Position numbers and translations under genes: made by a program. 64,000 nucleotides of DNA from Omphalotus guepiniiformis (taxonomy: Eukaryota > Basidiomycota > Agaricomycetes > Agaricales > Omphalotaceae), in assembly GCA_028554645.1 (NCBI GenBank), contig JAQOOI010000029.1, positions 1-64,000 of the forward strand. Reading direction: 5' to 3'. Positions 46,771-58,379 of the stretch are shown piece by piece. The notes beneath the pieces are model-generated. The model ran no database searches, was not told the origin of the DNA, and was given only the letters and a program-made list of their open reading frames with translations. The first letter of the stretch is position 1. Each line of letters starts with the position of its first letter.

Positions 46771-46888
46771 GGACGCAACGCAATGTCGGACCAACGCAAC
46801 ACAACGTCGGACCGACGCAACGCAACGTTGGACCGACGCTGGACCGACACAACGCAACGTCGGACCAACGTCGGACCGACGTCGGGCA
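46771..46888. repeat. GTCGGACCGACG minisatellite
   Basis: An imperfect array of CAACGCAACGTCGGACCGACG-like units, about five copies, ending in GACGTCGG. It is rich in CGTC/GACG palindromes and immediately precedes the CGCGG-rich segment. The same CCGACGTCGG core ends the repeats at 19.6 and 41.4 kb. Confidence 0.8.
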
Positions 46889-47192
46889 TTTTGTTTCCCG
46901 GCCGAGAAAGTTATATAATCTCGATTGAAAAAGGTGAACTTTTCCCAGGCCTTTCACGGCTAATAAACAAAGTGTTTTTCACGGCAACTTTTTTACATTT
47001 CTCAAAGGAAAAACAAGGGGTTTTTTGATATCTTTCTGAGCATGTAAAGAATACATATTATATAATATAAATATACACTTTCTCAAATAATTTTTTGAAA
47101 GAATTTCAGACACTTTCCCAGCAGAAATATTTGTTAGATTTCTAAGTCTTTCCCATACACTTTCTAGGGCTGGAAAGATAGGTCCTGGGGCA

Positions 47193-48224
47193 GTGAATGG
47201 CTACAAGCTGATTGTACATGGTAGGTGTGCGTTAACCGGCTGGATGGAAGGTAGACCGTTGAAAGCAGAGTCCGCAAGAGCGATCGGGCAGTGGTTGTGG
47301 GAAGAAATTATCTGCCACTGGGGCTGTCTTATAGAGATAGTTACAGATAATGGTGGACCTTTTCTAAAGGCGTTGGAATGGTTGAAGAAGAAATATGGCG
47401 TACGCGGTATTCGCATATCACCTTATAACTCCCAAGCCAACGGTATTGTTGAACACGCGCATTATGATGTGCGACACAGTCTCATAAAGGCCGCGGGAGG
47501 TGACGATTCAAAATGGTTTTACTATTTCTACTTAGTAATGTGGGCTGATAGGTGTACCATAAGAAAGAGATTTGGTTGCTCCCCATTCTTCGCAGTAACT
47601 GGTGCGCACCCCTCGCTACCTTTTGATATTGTTGAGGCAACATGGCTTGTAGAATATCCAGATCATTTCATAAGTGACGCGGAACTAATTGGACTACGAG
47701 CGAAAGCATTGGCTAAGCACGCGAAGCACATAGTTGAATTGCGGGAACGTGTAACACGTGAGAAAAGGTCATGGTTGTTGAAGTTCGAAAAAGAGTATAA
47801 GTATGTTATTAAAAACTACGCGTTTAAGCCAGGAAGTTTGGTATTAGTTAGGAATACTCAGATTGAAAAATCTTTGAACTCTAAAACAAAGCCGCGCTAC
47901 TTAGGACCTATGGTAGTACTCAGGCATACCACAGGTGGCAGTTACATTGTGGCAGACCTGAATGGTGCGGTGTTCCAGAATAAAATCGGAGCTTTCCGCG
48001 TAATTCCATATTGGCCACGGTCGCACATTGAACTCCCTGAGAACCTAAGTGAGCTGATTGGTTTGTCAGAAGATGGCTTGTTGAGAATTGAACAAGGTCT
48101 AGAAGAAGAAGAAGAAGATTTATCCGTAGAACACGATCAAGCGGACCTAGATGGTGAAATTCATGCGGACGTTTCAGTATACAACACGAAGCACTGGATA
48201 TTGAAGCCGAAGATCTTTCAGTAA
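47193..48224 (+). pseudogene. Gypsy-type integrase remnant
   Basis: A 343-codon frame with no ATG at the conserved start; in-frame codons continue upstream to about 47169. It contains the integrase core VTDNGGPF (second Asp), SPYNSQANGIVEHAHYDVR (Glu), WADRCTIRKRFGCSPFF, and a C-terminal SH3-like part with KPRYLGPMVVLRH. The first catalytic Asp and the zinc finger, protease and RT are missing upstream. The lineage differs from the chromovirus at 30-38 kb. It carries the same CGCGG-rich base style as the genes to its right. Confidence 0.8.
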
Positions 48225-48444
48225 ATCACTCACTAATAGGGCCACATGGCAGTTTTATTATAAAAACGAGTGTATGATCTGTACGTGTTATGTTGAAATA
48301 TACGCGACAAATTGGAAATAAATAAGTTACGCGGTAGTTGAATACAAGTGTGGAAGGGAAACGGAAAGTTACGCGGTACCTCTATTCACGACAAGAAGAT
48401 TAAAAAGTGTCGCGGAAGCACAAAAAAAAAGTTCACGGAGCAGT

Positions 48445-49882
48445 TCAAGTATCAGTCACGGAGGGCATATCCTCGTCGCCAGTCATATTGATAAGGGGAA
48501 CGTTGGTTTTATTAACCAACTCCTTCTGCTGCGACGCAATGCTCTGGTAGCTCTTCATCAGCAAATCCCGCATTTGGAGCTGGAGACTGATCTGATGGTT
48601 GACTGCGATAAGTTTAGAGCGAGTCTCGAACTCCAGCATGGTGAGGCTATGATCGGTAGGCCCACTAATGGGTTCGAGCACCGCGAGATTGGCACGATCA
48701 ACGAGTGACTGCACAACTGAGTTAGAGAAAGTGGAGACAGGGTCTACCAAAAGATAGGTTAGTTGAAAAGTCGCTAGCAGCAGTACGAAAACGTGACACG
48801 TACTAGGAGGTGCCAGAGGTGGATCGAGCATAGAGAAGTTGTGCGCCCAAGTAGGAGGAGCTGCCGCGACACTAACCACCTCCATCTTAGCTTTCTTGGC
48901 AGGAGGATTGATGGTACTCTTATCCACCGCGGCAACTGCCTTAAGGTATTGCCGTGAAGTAATAAGCATGTGTGGTATCTCAGAAAAGTGGAGATATCTT
49001 ACGGGGTGATTAGTCGATGTGTGAGGCTATGAAAGGAGTGTTAAGTCAGAATAACATTGGAAGAAGGAATTGTGGTCGTACCCTTTTAACCGCCGCGACG
49101 CTAGGCTCAATCTTTGGAGTAAAGGGAGCAACGCGGGTAACTTCTTCAACTGCTGCGAGGTCGAGAGTCTGAAGCGAGGTACATAGTTTTAGCAACAGAG
49201 CAAGCTGGTTCGGGGTAGTGTGGCAACCTACCGTGGTATTAGTAGTGGAATCTGCAATAGAGGGGGATTCATCGTCACCCATAGCAATATCGCTACCCGC
49301 CGCGTCGTCGTCAACCTCCTCGTCACTACTATCAATACGAGCCTGGGATGCAATACACTTGCGAATCTAAGAAAAAGTTTAGTACCTGTGGTTATTCAAG
49401 AAAAAGAACTGATTACTTACGCGGCAGCTAGTACGAACACGACCTTTGCCTTTGACGGGCACTGGGGTTACAGCAGTTGGAACAGGAGCAGCCGCGGCGA
49501 CTTTAGGAACCTCCTTGGGTTTACCAAACTGAACACATTTACCGTGGTACGGACCAAGTAAATGATGAGTTGGTGTATACTTCGCAGTAACTGGGTCCCG
49601 CGGCAGTTGTTCAAAGAAGAACAGAGTGAAAGTACGAATGTCAGCGTTAGCCAGCGCGGCATCAGGGTGAGCTTTCCAGAGCTCGAGCTACAAAGAGCGA
49701 AGTAAGGCGCGGGAAGGGAGTCAGCGCAGTAGAAAACTTACGAGTTTTTGTGCACAAGACATCGCGACGCGATTAGCATCGTCAGCACCACGTTTGGCTC
49801 GACGCTCGCTAAACGACTTATAAAGAGGTGCTACCTCTTCCACGAGAAACTGGACGTCAACAGAAGAAGTATCAGTAGACAT
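48445..49882 (-). CDS. Uncharacterised six-exon gene B (383 aa)
   Basis: Exons 49882-49742, 49687-49421, 49366-49082, 49026-49003, 48939-48804 and 48743-48445 keep one frame throughout to TGA 48445-48447. The start ATG gives MSTDTSSVDVQFLVEEVAPL. The first exons are helical with a FTLFFFEQLP segment and PYHGKC, the middle is Ala/Pro/Val and Asp/Glu-rich, and the end is Gln/Leu-rich with likely coiled coil (SLQLQMRDLLMKSYQS). One 24-nt exon and one AAG acceptor are unusual. I do not recognise the family. It runs toward the integrase remnant and has the same base style as gene A upstream. Confidence 0.65.
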
Positions 49883-50343
49883 AAGTGAATCCGATAGGAA
49901 GAACTTAGGGTTTGGAGGGCCTTTTATACCAGGCCAGGGCAGTCATGACTACGAGGAAACTTGTCAGTGTAGAATTCTAAGTCCGCGATACTTACTGTCT
50001 TTCAAAGTTGACGCGGCAGACCATATGGTACTTTACCAAAGGACGCCAGTGTTCAAGACAACTGGGGACAGTTGTAATTTCAAAGATGGGGAAGGGTCAC
50101 AGGAGTAGAAAAGTACCGTGGGGAATTAAGTAACACGTAGAATGGCTTAAATTTTCACAATTTGCATAACGAGGAAAATGTTACACAGCTTAAAAGTCAT
50201 TCTCAAGAAAACAGAAAGCTAATAACATTGCCGGGTTGTCAAAAATAAGGAAAACAAAGTCTCGCAATACTAGTACTATGAAACTAAAAGCTTTTACTTC
50301 CGCGGGACCCGAACAAGAAAAGAGCAACAAAAGGCAGGGACCA

Positions 50344-52632
50344 CTAGTTCTGATATGCCTGATGTTCAGAGGACGCGTTGATCGATTTGAGCTCCCCAGC
50401 CTCGATGGCGGGAAGGATCTTCTCATCTACAATCAATTGAGCCAGGTCTCCGCTAAGACGGACCTGTGTCAAGTAATCCCGACCAAAGTTGTAGTAGCCC
50501 TGTACTAAAACATCCGCAAGTTCATCGATCTTGGCTTGAGCCATCTGCTGAATGCCGTGCATAGCGGCAACTTGTTCATTCAGGCGATCGGTTAACGCGG
50601 AGGCCTCAATTTGCAATGACATGGCATCTAAAAAGAGGGTAAGACGAAAAGAAGAAGTGGAAGAAAGAAGGACATACGGCGAGCCGAAAAGAGTCCGCGG
50701 TTGTGGAAAGCTTCATCCTCCAACGCGATCTTGCGGATCCCATAGCGAAAAGTACATGCAGAGTCCTTCTTGCTAAGACACTCATTGCAAGACTCTCCAG
50801 CCTTGACAAAGACGCAGGGTTTGCCATGAATGATACAAGACCCACAGCGAATAGAAGGCTAAGGGGCAATGTAAGAAAAATAAGAGAGAAAAAGCACCGC
50901 GGAACTTACCAAGTTCACGGAAGAGGCCACAATCTGGCGAAGGCGAATATGGCTGGTCATCAGTGGAGGCACCATATCCGGCAGATCGTAGTTGATAAAA
51001 CCATTCGCGGGAATATCGTTGGCAGTATACCAGCGTACCCCTCCTTCATAAGACCCACCCACTGTGGTAGGCACCGCGGTGGCTTTATCACCCTTCTTGA
51101 TGGGATGGAGGTTGTGAGGAATGAAGGCCCCAAAATGTTCCGCGGCGGGAAAAACCTTGTTGTACCAGTACTGAGGATACCCTTCAACTGCACGAAGGAA
51201 GCGGCGTCTCGTTTCAAGGTCGCCTGGACGCGGGGAGGGAGTACGAAAACAATCCGCCTCTTGAATAGTAGACGCGGTGGTTTTAGCAACGGGTTTAGTC
51301 TTCCGCAACACTTTACGTTTTCCCTAGAAAAGAGTAAGTATAGGAAGAAAGGCAAACAAAGCAGAGAACTCACCTTGGCATCGACTTTGGAAGGAGCAGG
51401 AGGCTCTGCGATAACCGGCGGCACTGTAGACGAAGAAGGGACTGCAGGTGTTGAAGGCAACACTACAGCAGGACGAGAGGGTGCAGTGCCAGTCAAAGGA
51501 GAAAATGTCGTGGGAACACCAGAAGGAGTAAGAGGGGCGGGACCAGACTCCACCACAGGGGACCGCGCGGGAGTAACAGAAACAACGTTAGTAGGAACCA
51601 AAGGTTCCGCGCGGTGGTAACTGTGAAACCTTGGGACAAATCCACAGGAGGAGGGGAACGAGAAAAAGACTAAGACGGCAAGTGAGCAAGACTCAGAAAA
51701 GTAAAACGAGATTACTCACAAAGCGAGAGGGAGTTGGCGCGGTATGAGGCAATTCAAGGGTCGCGGAAGTTGCAGTGGCAACGACACCAGTTAGCTTGTC
51801 AGGCTCTGCGTAGGCCTCTAGTTCAGAGTCGCTTTCCACCCGTTTCCTTAAAGGACCGCGACGAGGCTTGGTAGCAGGAGGAGAGCCCTCGTTAGAAGAC
51901 TCAACTGCCTCGTCGTCAAACTAAGCAGTAAAGAGATAAAAGAAGTTAGTAGCCAAGCAAAGAAGTACTTACCAAACGTGTGGGCCAAGGCTTGCGGTCC
52001 AAGTCAGCCAAAGAACGAGGGGGCCGCGGACGACTCGTAATGGTAGCGGGCACAGGAGTCGCGGGAGGGAGCGTATAAGTCTTGTCCCGGAACGCCAAGA
52101 AATCAGCCTCAAATTGCGCCTGATCCTCCGCGGTCACCGGCGTAAGCTATAAAGGTTCAGAGTTATAAAAACAGTAAACGATAGCGGAACTTACCAAAGT
52201 AGACTGACTAACTTGGCGGGCACGACATTTCTTCAGAGTCGAAAGGGCCTTGTCGCGGCGCTCTCGCCGACGACGTACGGGTGCAGCAGCCCCGGAATGT
52301 TTGTCCTGAGGAGGTGGGCTGACCGCGGAAGGTTGTACAGACAATTGACCGGTACGAATCTGCTCAAGCAGGATAAGCTCCGCAGCGGATATAGACCGCT
52401 GTGAGCCACCTGGAACCGAAGGCAGAGTAGAGGAAGGGGGAGGCGAAGCGTCGCGGTGTCTTCGTTTATGTGGACGCGAAGTCGAAGGTTGAGAGGGAGA
52501 CATGATAAAGGCGGCTTCTGATGAAGTAGGAGAAAAAGCCTGTCAAAAGAAGTTAAAACGGAAAGAACGAAAAAGTACTGCGGAACTTACTATTAAGGAA
52601 CTATAATCTAGGGGTTCAGCCTTGATGGGCAT
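50344..52632 (-). CDS. Uncharacterised eight-exon gene A with Cys-rich motif (about 645 aa)
   Basis: Exons 52632-52591, 52539-52195, 52146-51973, 51920-51720, 51669-51374, 51323-50910, 50858-50678 and 50627-50344. All joins fit except exon 51669-51374, which is 296 nt; an extra CG in a GCGCGG run near 51610 would explain it. The N-terminal half is Pro/Ser/Arg-rich and disordered. The sixth exon has GVRWYTANDIPANGFINYDL and DMVPPLMTSHIRLRQI. The seventh has a CGSC-x7-C ... CNEC-x7-C array that could bind zinc, and the end is a helical, coiled-coil-like segment. Similar Cys arrays occur in multicopy mushroom proteins thought to be mobile-element-derived; that link is inference. Confidence 0.62.
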
Positions 52633-54335
52633 AAAACAGTGACGACAAAAGGAGAGAGAAGTTGAAGTCCGTTACCCATGTCTTGGGGTTTATATAGACC
52701 TCACGGCGATGGGGTCCTAGGATTGGTGCCAATAACAAGTTCCATTCCTAGAAGACGCGAGAGCAAAAGTTTGATGTATTACACACTTATTCAGGGTACG
52801 ACATACAGCTTTGACAAAGAAGCGATGGCAATCCATTAACTGAATAACCGGTATGTCCGGGAACTAACGTAACCGGACGATGAGGAATGAAGAGACGCGG
52901 CGATTTACCAATAAGGCAACGTGATGGAACGTGATGTGACAAGAAGGAGGGAGAGCGCTACATGAGTCAGAAAGAAGTTTGTGATATCCAGAAAAGGGAG
53001 GTTGATGCGCCTTTCCAGGATAGACCCTGAGTAGGACCCCAGCGACTGGGACAGTCGATATTTTAGTCAGGGGGAGATGATACGACCGCGGGAATACCAC
53101 TACCATTTTCGGCCTCGCAGGATTGATCACTCCAGTACAAACCTACTAAGTACACTGTATAGTCCTAAGTTCCGCGGTGTATTACGCACATTCAACCACT
53201 AGTATATGTGTACAAAGGTGTACAAGACTGTAGAACGGCACTAAATGGGTCTTCTCAGTGGAGGTATTACCTAAGTATGCACTCAAGTAAAGTGTCGCGG
53301 CACTTGTTCTAAGGTCTGATGTGTATAACTTGATGGCCCCAATACTGTATAAACCAACGCGTAGGTAACGAAGTACCGTGGCACTACTCAGAAGGCCAGA
53401 CTTAGAAACCAGGTAGCAGTAGCTCCGTGCACTAGTCATATCTAATGACCACTGTTGAGCCACAGAAGGGTCTAGACGTACGATGTAACACAAAGTACTT
53501 CCGACGATGCGGAAGTAGAACACGTAAGGAGACACAGTGTTAGCGAACTACTGCGATACTTTCTAAAAGCGGCAAGATTATAACCCGATATAGGATACCC
53601 TGTTACCGCATACTATACTTCATCCCTACCTTACGCGGTGCACCATATGCACCATATATCTCATAACTGTCAAGTATTGCGACATTTGTTTGTACTATGT
53701 AAATAAGAAATACCATATATAAGAAATAGAACCTGGGCAAGGAAGGACAGGTTCCCGAGCCCCCCATAGAGCTAATAGCATTTGTGTGTGGAAAAGCTTA
53801 AGTCCCTCTGAGTGATTAGAAGTTTTAAAAGTGTTAACTGTCGCATTAGTTCATAAGTCAGTGTGCCTAAGTGTTTACAAGCGGGATTGTTTGGTACCGC
53901 GGAGCCTGTGTGTGTAGTGTGAATAAGAGTGGATCGTCTGGTCACTCGTTGAACTCGTCGTCTGGCAGTTCTGAAATCCTCCTATACCCAACTCCACTAA
54001 GTGAGAAGTCGTCTGGCATCTCCCAACAATCGTCTGGTTGTTGTATCGTTTGTAGTCACTGGTCGCGGTGATTTGTTAAAGTTACGCGTTAGTTCGTTTG
54101 AGTGGTGTGTAGCATAGAGTTATCTGCACCGCGTCGGTTTCGACTGTGTCTCCGAGCTCCTCTTACAATAACCTTATTCGCTTCACAGAGTTTGTTAGTT
54201 CCCCAAACCCCACGAACTTAAAAGTCTTTGTGTGTTGTGTGTGTGTTTTGAGTGCTTGATAGATTCATTCGAGTTAGTTAGCACTTCTTCTCATTCATAC
54301 CCCATACCAAGCACATCACCGCTACCACTTCCACC
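52633..54335. other. Non-coding CGCGG-rich segment with TCGTCTGG repeats
   Basis: No supported gene. CGCGG or near variants recur about every 100-150 bp. A TATA-like CATATATAAG lies near 53713. Four TCGTCTGG repeats occur between 53932 and 54036. The segment could be the control region of a mobile element to which genes A, B and the integrase remnant belong. Confidence 0.5.
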
Positions 54336-55982
54336 TCTAAATCCGTCTGCTCCAACTGTGGTCGTACAGGTCACTCTGATAAATGTTGCTGGGCTGCGGG
54401 TAGCGGAATGGAAGGAAAGGTGCCTAAGTGATATAAGGCACCAAAGGGAAAGGAGCCAGTTGTTACCGGGACTGGATCTACGGCCTCAACCGTGACTATT
54501 CCCACTGCCGCTGCTATTGTCGACATTACTCCCATTGAGACCTTCGCACCAGGAGCAAACATGAGCGGGAATAGGTGTCTACTGTCCACTCCTTGTTCCC
54601 AAACTCATCCATCTCACTTCTCCCCTAGATTGCGAAGGGAGGGTGTTAGATTGGTGACGGAGGGTCGGAGCTCAGGCGTAGATACCCGTAGTATTCCCCT
54701 CGCTTGTACCGTAAATGTGTCTAACACCCCGTCAAATGACACGCCCACATACCTCGATAGTGGTGCAACTGTTCACTGCTTTGCACATCGTGCATATTTT
54801 ACCACGTACAAGGAAGACAACATTGTTGGAAATACTCCAGATTGTCCGTTTAATATTGTCGACTCAGGAACTGTCCAACTGCATGTTCAACTACGAGACG
54901 GAAAGGTCCACCAAGTCGTTCTCCCGGCTGTTCATACCCCATCCTTCCATATGAATTTAATTTTGCTACCTGCGCTAGACATTCTGGGGTTCAGGGGCAC
55001 CTGGGGTGGATCAGTTTTAAATGTTATTCATCTGAAATCTCAGCAGGCCATTCTCGAGGGTACTTTCTCTCACAATGACGGTTCTCAGTCCTTATATGCG
55101 GTAAAAGTGGTAAATTTCACAGTTGCTGCTGCGGTGGGGAGCCATTCACTTCATAAGCCAGTCACCTTGGAGGTTTGGCACGGTCGATTTGGACATGCAG
55201 ATATTCATTCCATATTGAAACTTGCGGATAGCGATTTAATTGATGGTCTTACCATTACGGACCGAAAGGTCAACGGTCTTTGCGAGGATTGTGTCTTCGG
55301 CAAGATCTCACGTCGCCCCTTCGACGATGTTGTCTCTCATGAGTCTGAGCCTCTGGAGTGAGTTCATCTAGATCTATGGGGTCGTTTGTGAACGCGGAGC
55401 CGAGGGGGAGCTTGGTATATGATGTTATGTGCTGACGGTGGCATGTCTATACGGATCCCATATTTCCTCGAAAGCAAAGACGCTCAAATGGTACTTCAGA
55501 CCTTCCGGAAGTTTCATGTCATGGCCGAAAAACAGACGGGATGGTGATTGAAGATTGTACGCTTTGATAAGGGACGCGAGTTTGACAACACTATCTTTCT
55601 TGCATATCTCAATGAGCACGGCATTCTATACAAACATATTCCTAAAGCGTCATCCGCTGCAAATGGTCATGTGGAATGTGCAAATCGGACAGTAATCGAA
55701 GGAGCACGTACCCAGCTCGAAGATTCCCGTATGACTCATGAATGGTGGGCTGAATCAGCAGCAGCTCATTGTTACGTAAGAGGTTTTATACCCTCTTCAC
55801 GTCATCCAAATACTATTCCATGGGCCAAATGGTTTAGTCTTCGTCAGCGGCTTAACGTTTCACATTTACGGTGGTGGGGTAGTGATGTTTGGGTCAAGGA
55901 CCTCGACCGGGTGGATGGCAAGCTTGGGCGACAGGGATGGAAGGGCATTATGGTGGGATATATGGATAGACGTGGGTATTGG
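54336..55982 (+). pseudogene. Copia zinc knuckle, protease, pre-integrase and integrase
   Basis: One reading frame. The knuckle is CSNCGRTGHSDKC (54348-54386). The protease loop is YLDSGATVHCF. The pre-integrase domain has LEVWHGRFGHADIHSI and CEDCVFGK. Integrase core pieces follow: HLDLWG, RFDKGREFDN and SAANGHVECANRT. Stops at 54429, 55359, 55389 and 55545 are all TGA; three sit where the family usually has Arg, so CGA to TGA is the simplest origin. The frame runs to GYW at 55982, where the repeat begins. Confidence 0.85.
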
Positions 55983-58379
55983 TGTAGTGTCTAAGAAATG
56001 AACGAGAGAGATACTCAAATGAGCACAATCCAACTCAAATCAAAAATGATGTAGGGTGAGGTGTGACTGGCGTTGTCAGAGATTCCACACAGTTAGACGC
56101 GACAATTGAACTTCGAATCTGCAGAGTTACAGATGTCTTTATCTCAATCTGGGTGAAAAATGGCAGAGGGTATCTCAAAACACAAGATTCAGACAGAAGA
56201 TAAGGGTGGTTTTCAGGGTTCAGGAGGGATTCAGGACAATCAATCTCGATGTTAAACTCGATCCAATGGTCAGACAATGCAGGGAACAGTTTCAGATGCA
56301 GCACAGACAGTTTCAGCAGGCAGATTCAGCACAGACAGAACAGCAGTTTCAGCAAAGATTCAGTATCTCTCTCAATTTATCTGCCACAAGGGACTTTACA
56401 GAAGTTTTCACAACTGGATATTTCTCGAACTGAACTCTAAAGAGCCAGGCTATATTTCGTCTAAGAAGGGTTTCCTGCTTTGGCTTGTAGCTTTGGGCAG
56501 TACTTGCTTAAGAAAATCTAAATAGATACTCTGTAAGCTATATATACTAAATTATAAAATCAAACATATATCTCGAAATTAAAAGAGTAATCTGAACAGT
56601 AAATGAGTCAAAAGTAAGTAAGTATCAATTGAGCAGAGATTGGATTCTTTTTAGGTAGTTTTCTAGGTAATTTTCCAGTTAGATAGTCAAAAAGTAGGAA
56701 CTTTGGGTATAGATTGGTATAAAAACAGAAATATATTGCTTTGTCCGTGTTCTAGGTGTGTTAGGGCGTACCCAGGGTATCTAAATAAAGGTCCAGAACA
56801 TGTAAATAGCAACCAGTATCATGACAGTTGACATTCTCCTCAGTGCATTGCAAATCTGGTCCCCTATAAGTTTCTCCAAAATTGGCACATTCTCCTCTAC
56901 TAGGGCAGCATTAGGAGTTGTGTAGAAGCTCTAGAGCTTATCTGGACCATGCTTCATCATTTCTATCAGCCACAGTAAGGTACAGTAGCTGTTTATTTCA
57001 AGTTTTACCCCTATACATCTCTTTTTGGTCAGATTTGTACTCAGGTTATATTTCTTGTTTAGGATAGCTCTCAGCTCCTCCTAGGACAGTATTCTATCCC
57101 ATAGTTCCGTCTAAGACCTCCAATTAGAGTGCCTTCATCATTCATCAAGTTCAGAGGGTTACTGAATTTCAGATAGATACTCAGATCCAGAGAAATACTC
57201 ATTTTCAGTACCTAACTCCTTCCATCATGAGTATTGAGTATCTAACTCATTTGTGCAGATGTAACTTTGAATCTACTTCCATTATTACACAGATTGGCAT
57301 TTCATCTTAGTGACATTATGTTCACATAGTACTCAATGTACAATATTTCTCTGGTACTACAATCTTCAAGATTGCCCATATTCTCAGCATTCAATCTTGT
57401 AGTGCCAACTTAGTTAGCAAGACCAGCTCCAAAATTGGCACATTCTCCTCTACTAGGGCAGCATTAGGAGTTGTGTAGAAGCTCTAGAGCTCATCTATAC
57501 CATGCTTCATCGTTTCTATCAGCCACAGTAAGGTACAGTAACTGTTTATTTCAAGTTTTACCCCTATACATCTCTTTTTGGTCAGATTTGTACTCAGGTT
57601 ATATTTCTTGTTTAGGATAGCTCTCAGCTCCTCCTAGGACAGTATTCTATCCCATAGTTTCGTCTAAGACCTCCAATTAGAGTGCCTTTGTCTTTCATCA
57701 AGTTCAGAGGGTTACTGAATTTCAGAGAGATACTCAGATCCAGAGAGATACTCATTTTCAGTATCTAACTCCTTCCATCATGAGTATTGAGTATCTAACT
57801 CATTTGTGCAGATGCAACTTTGAATCTACTTCCATTATTACACAGATTGGCAGTTTCTCTTAGTGACATTATGTTCACATAGTACCCAATGTACAAATAT
57901 CTCTCTGGTAATACAATCTTCAAGATTGCCCATATTCTCAGCATTCAATCTTGTAGTGCCAACTTAGTTAGCAAGACCAGCTGGAACTTTTGATCAGTCC
58001 AAAGGACTTAGATAGTTGTTCAATTGAAGTGAAAATCCATCAACCCCTTGGATTACAGTCAACAATACTTGGTAGAGTCTCTAGTTATTAGAGGGTGGGT
58101 CTGACCAACTCAATCTGGTATTGAACATTGGAATTCCAACACATCTGGAGAGGCATAACTAGTATCTCCTTGTATAACCCATTGGTCACAGTTGCTTAGC
58201 ACCAGATTTAGCACTGTAGCAAACACTACACTTAGGTATTGTGAGTACAAGTATGTTTCATGTCTTAACTAGCAGTCTGGGGTGACTCTAGTCCTTTATG
58301 TTCAGTTTCCAATGCTTGAACATTCCATATTTACTTCAATCTGATAGATTTCAGTACTGAAAGGCTTTTTGACGCAACA
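55983..58379 (+). repeat. TG...CA repeat, copy 2 (inside copia), with internal duplication
   Basis: Same ends as copy 1, with TGTAGTGTCTAAGAAATG at the left. Length 2,397 bp because of a 553-bp tandem duplication (56874-57426 and 57427-57979). Flanking 4-mers are TTGG and TCGG. Removing the repeat and one 4-mer restores GYW-VFDPSRRAVF, a normal copia sequence. Confidence 0.87.
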
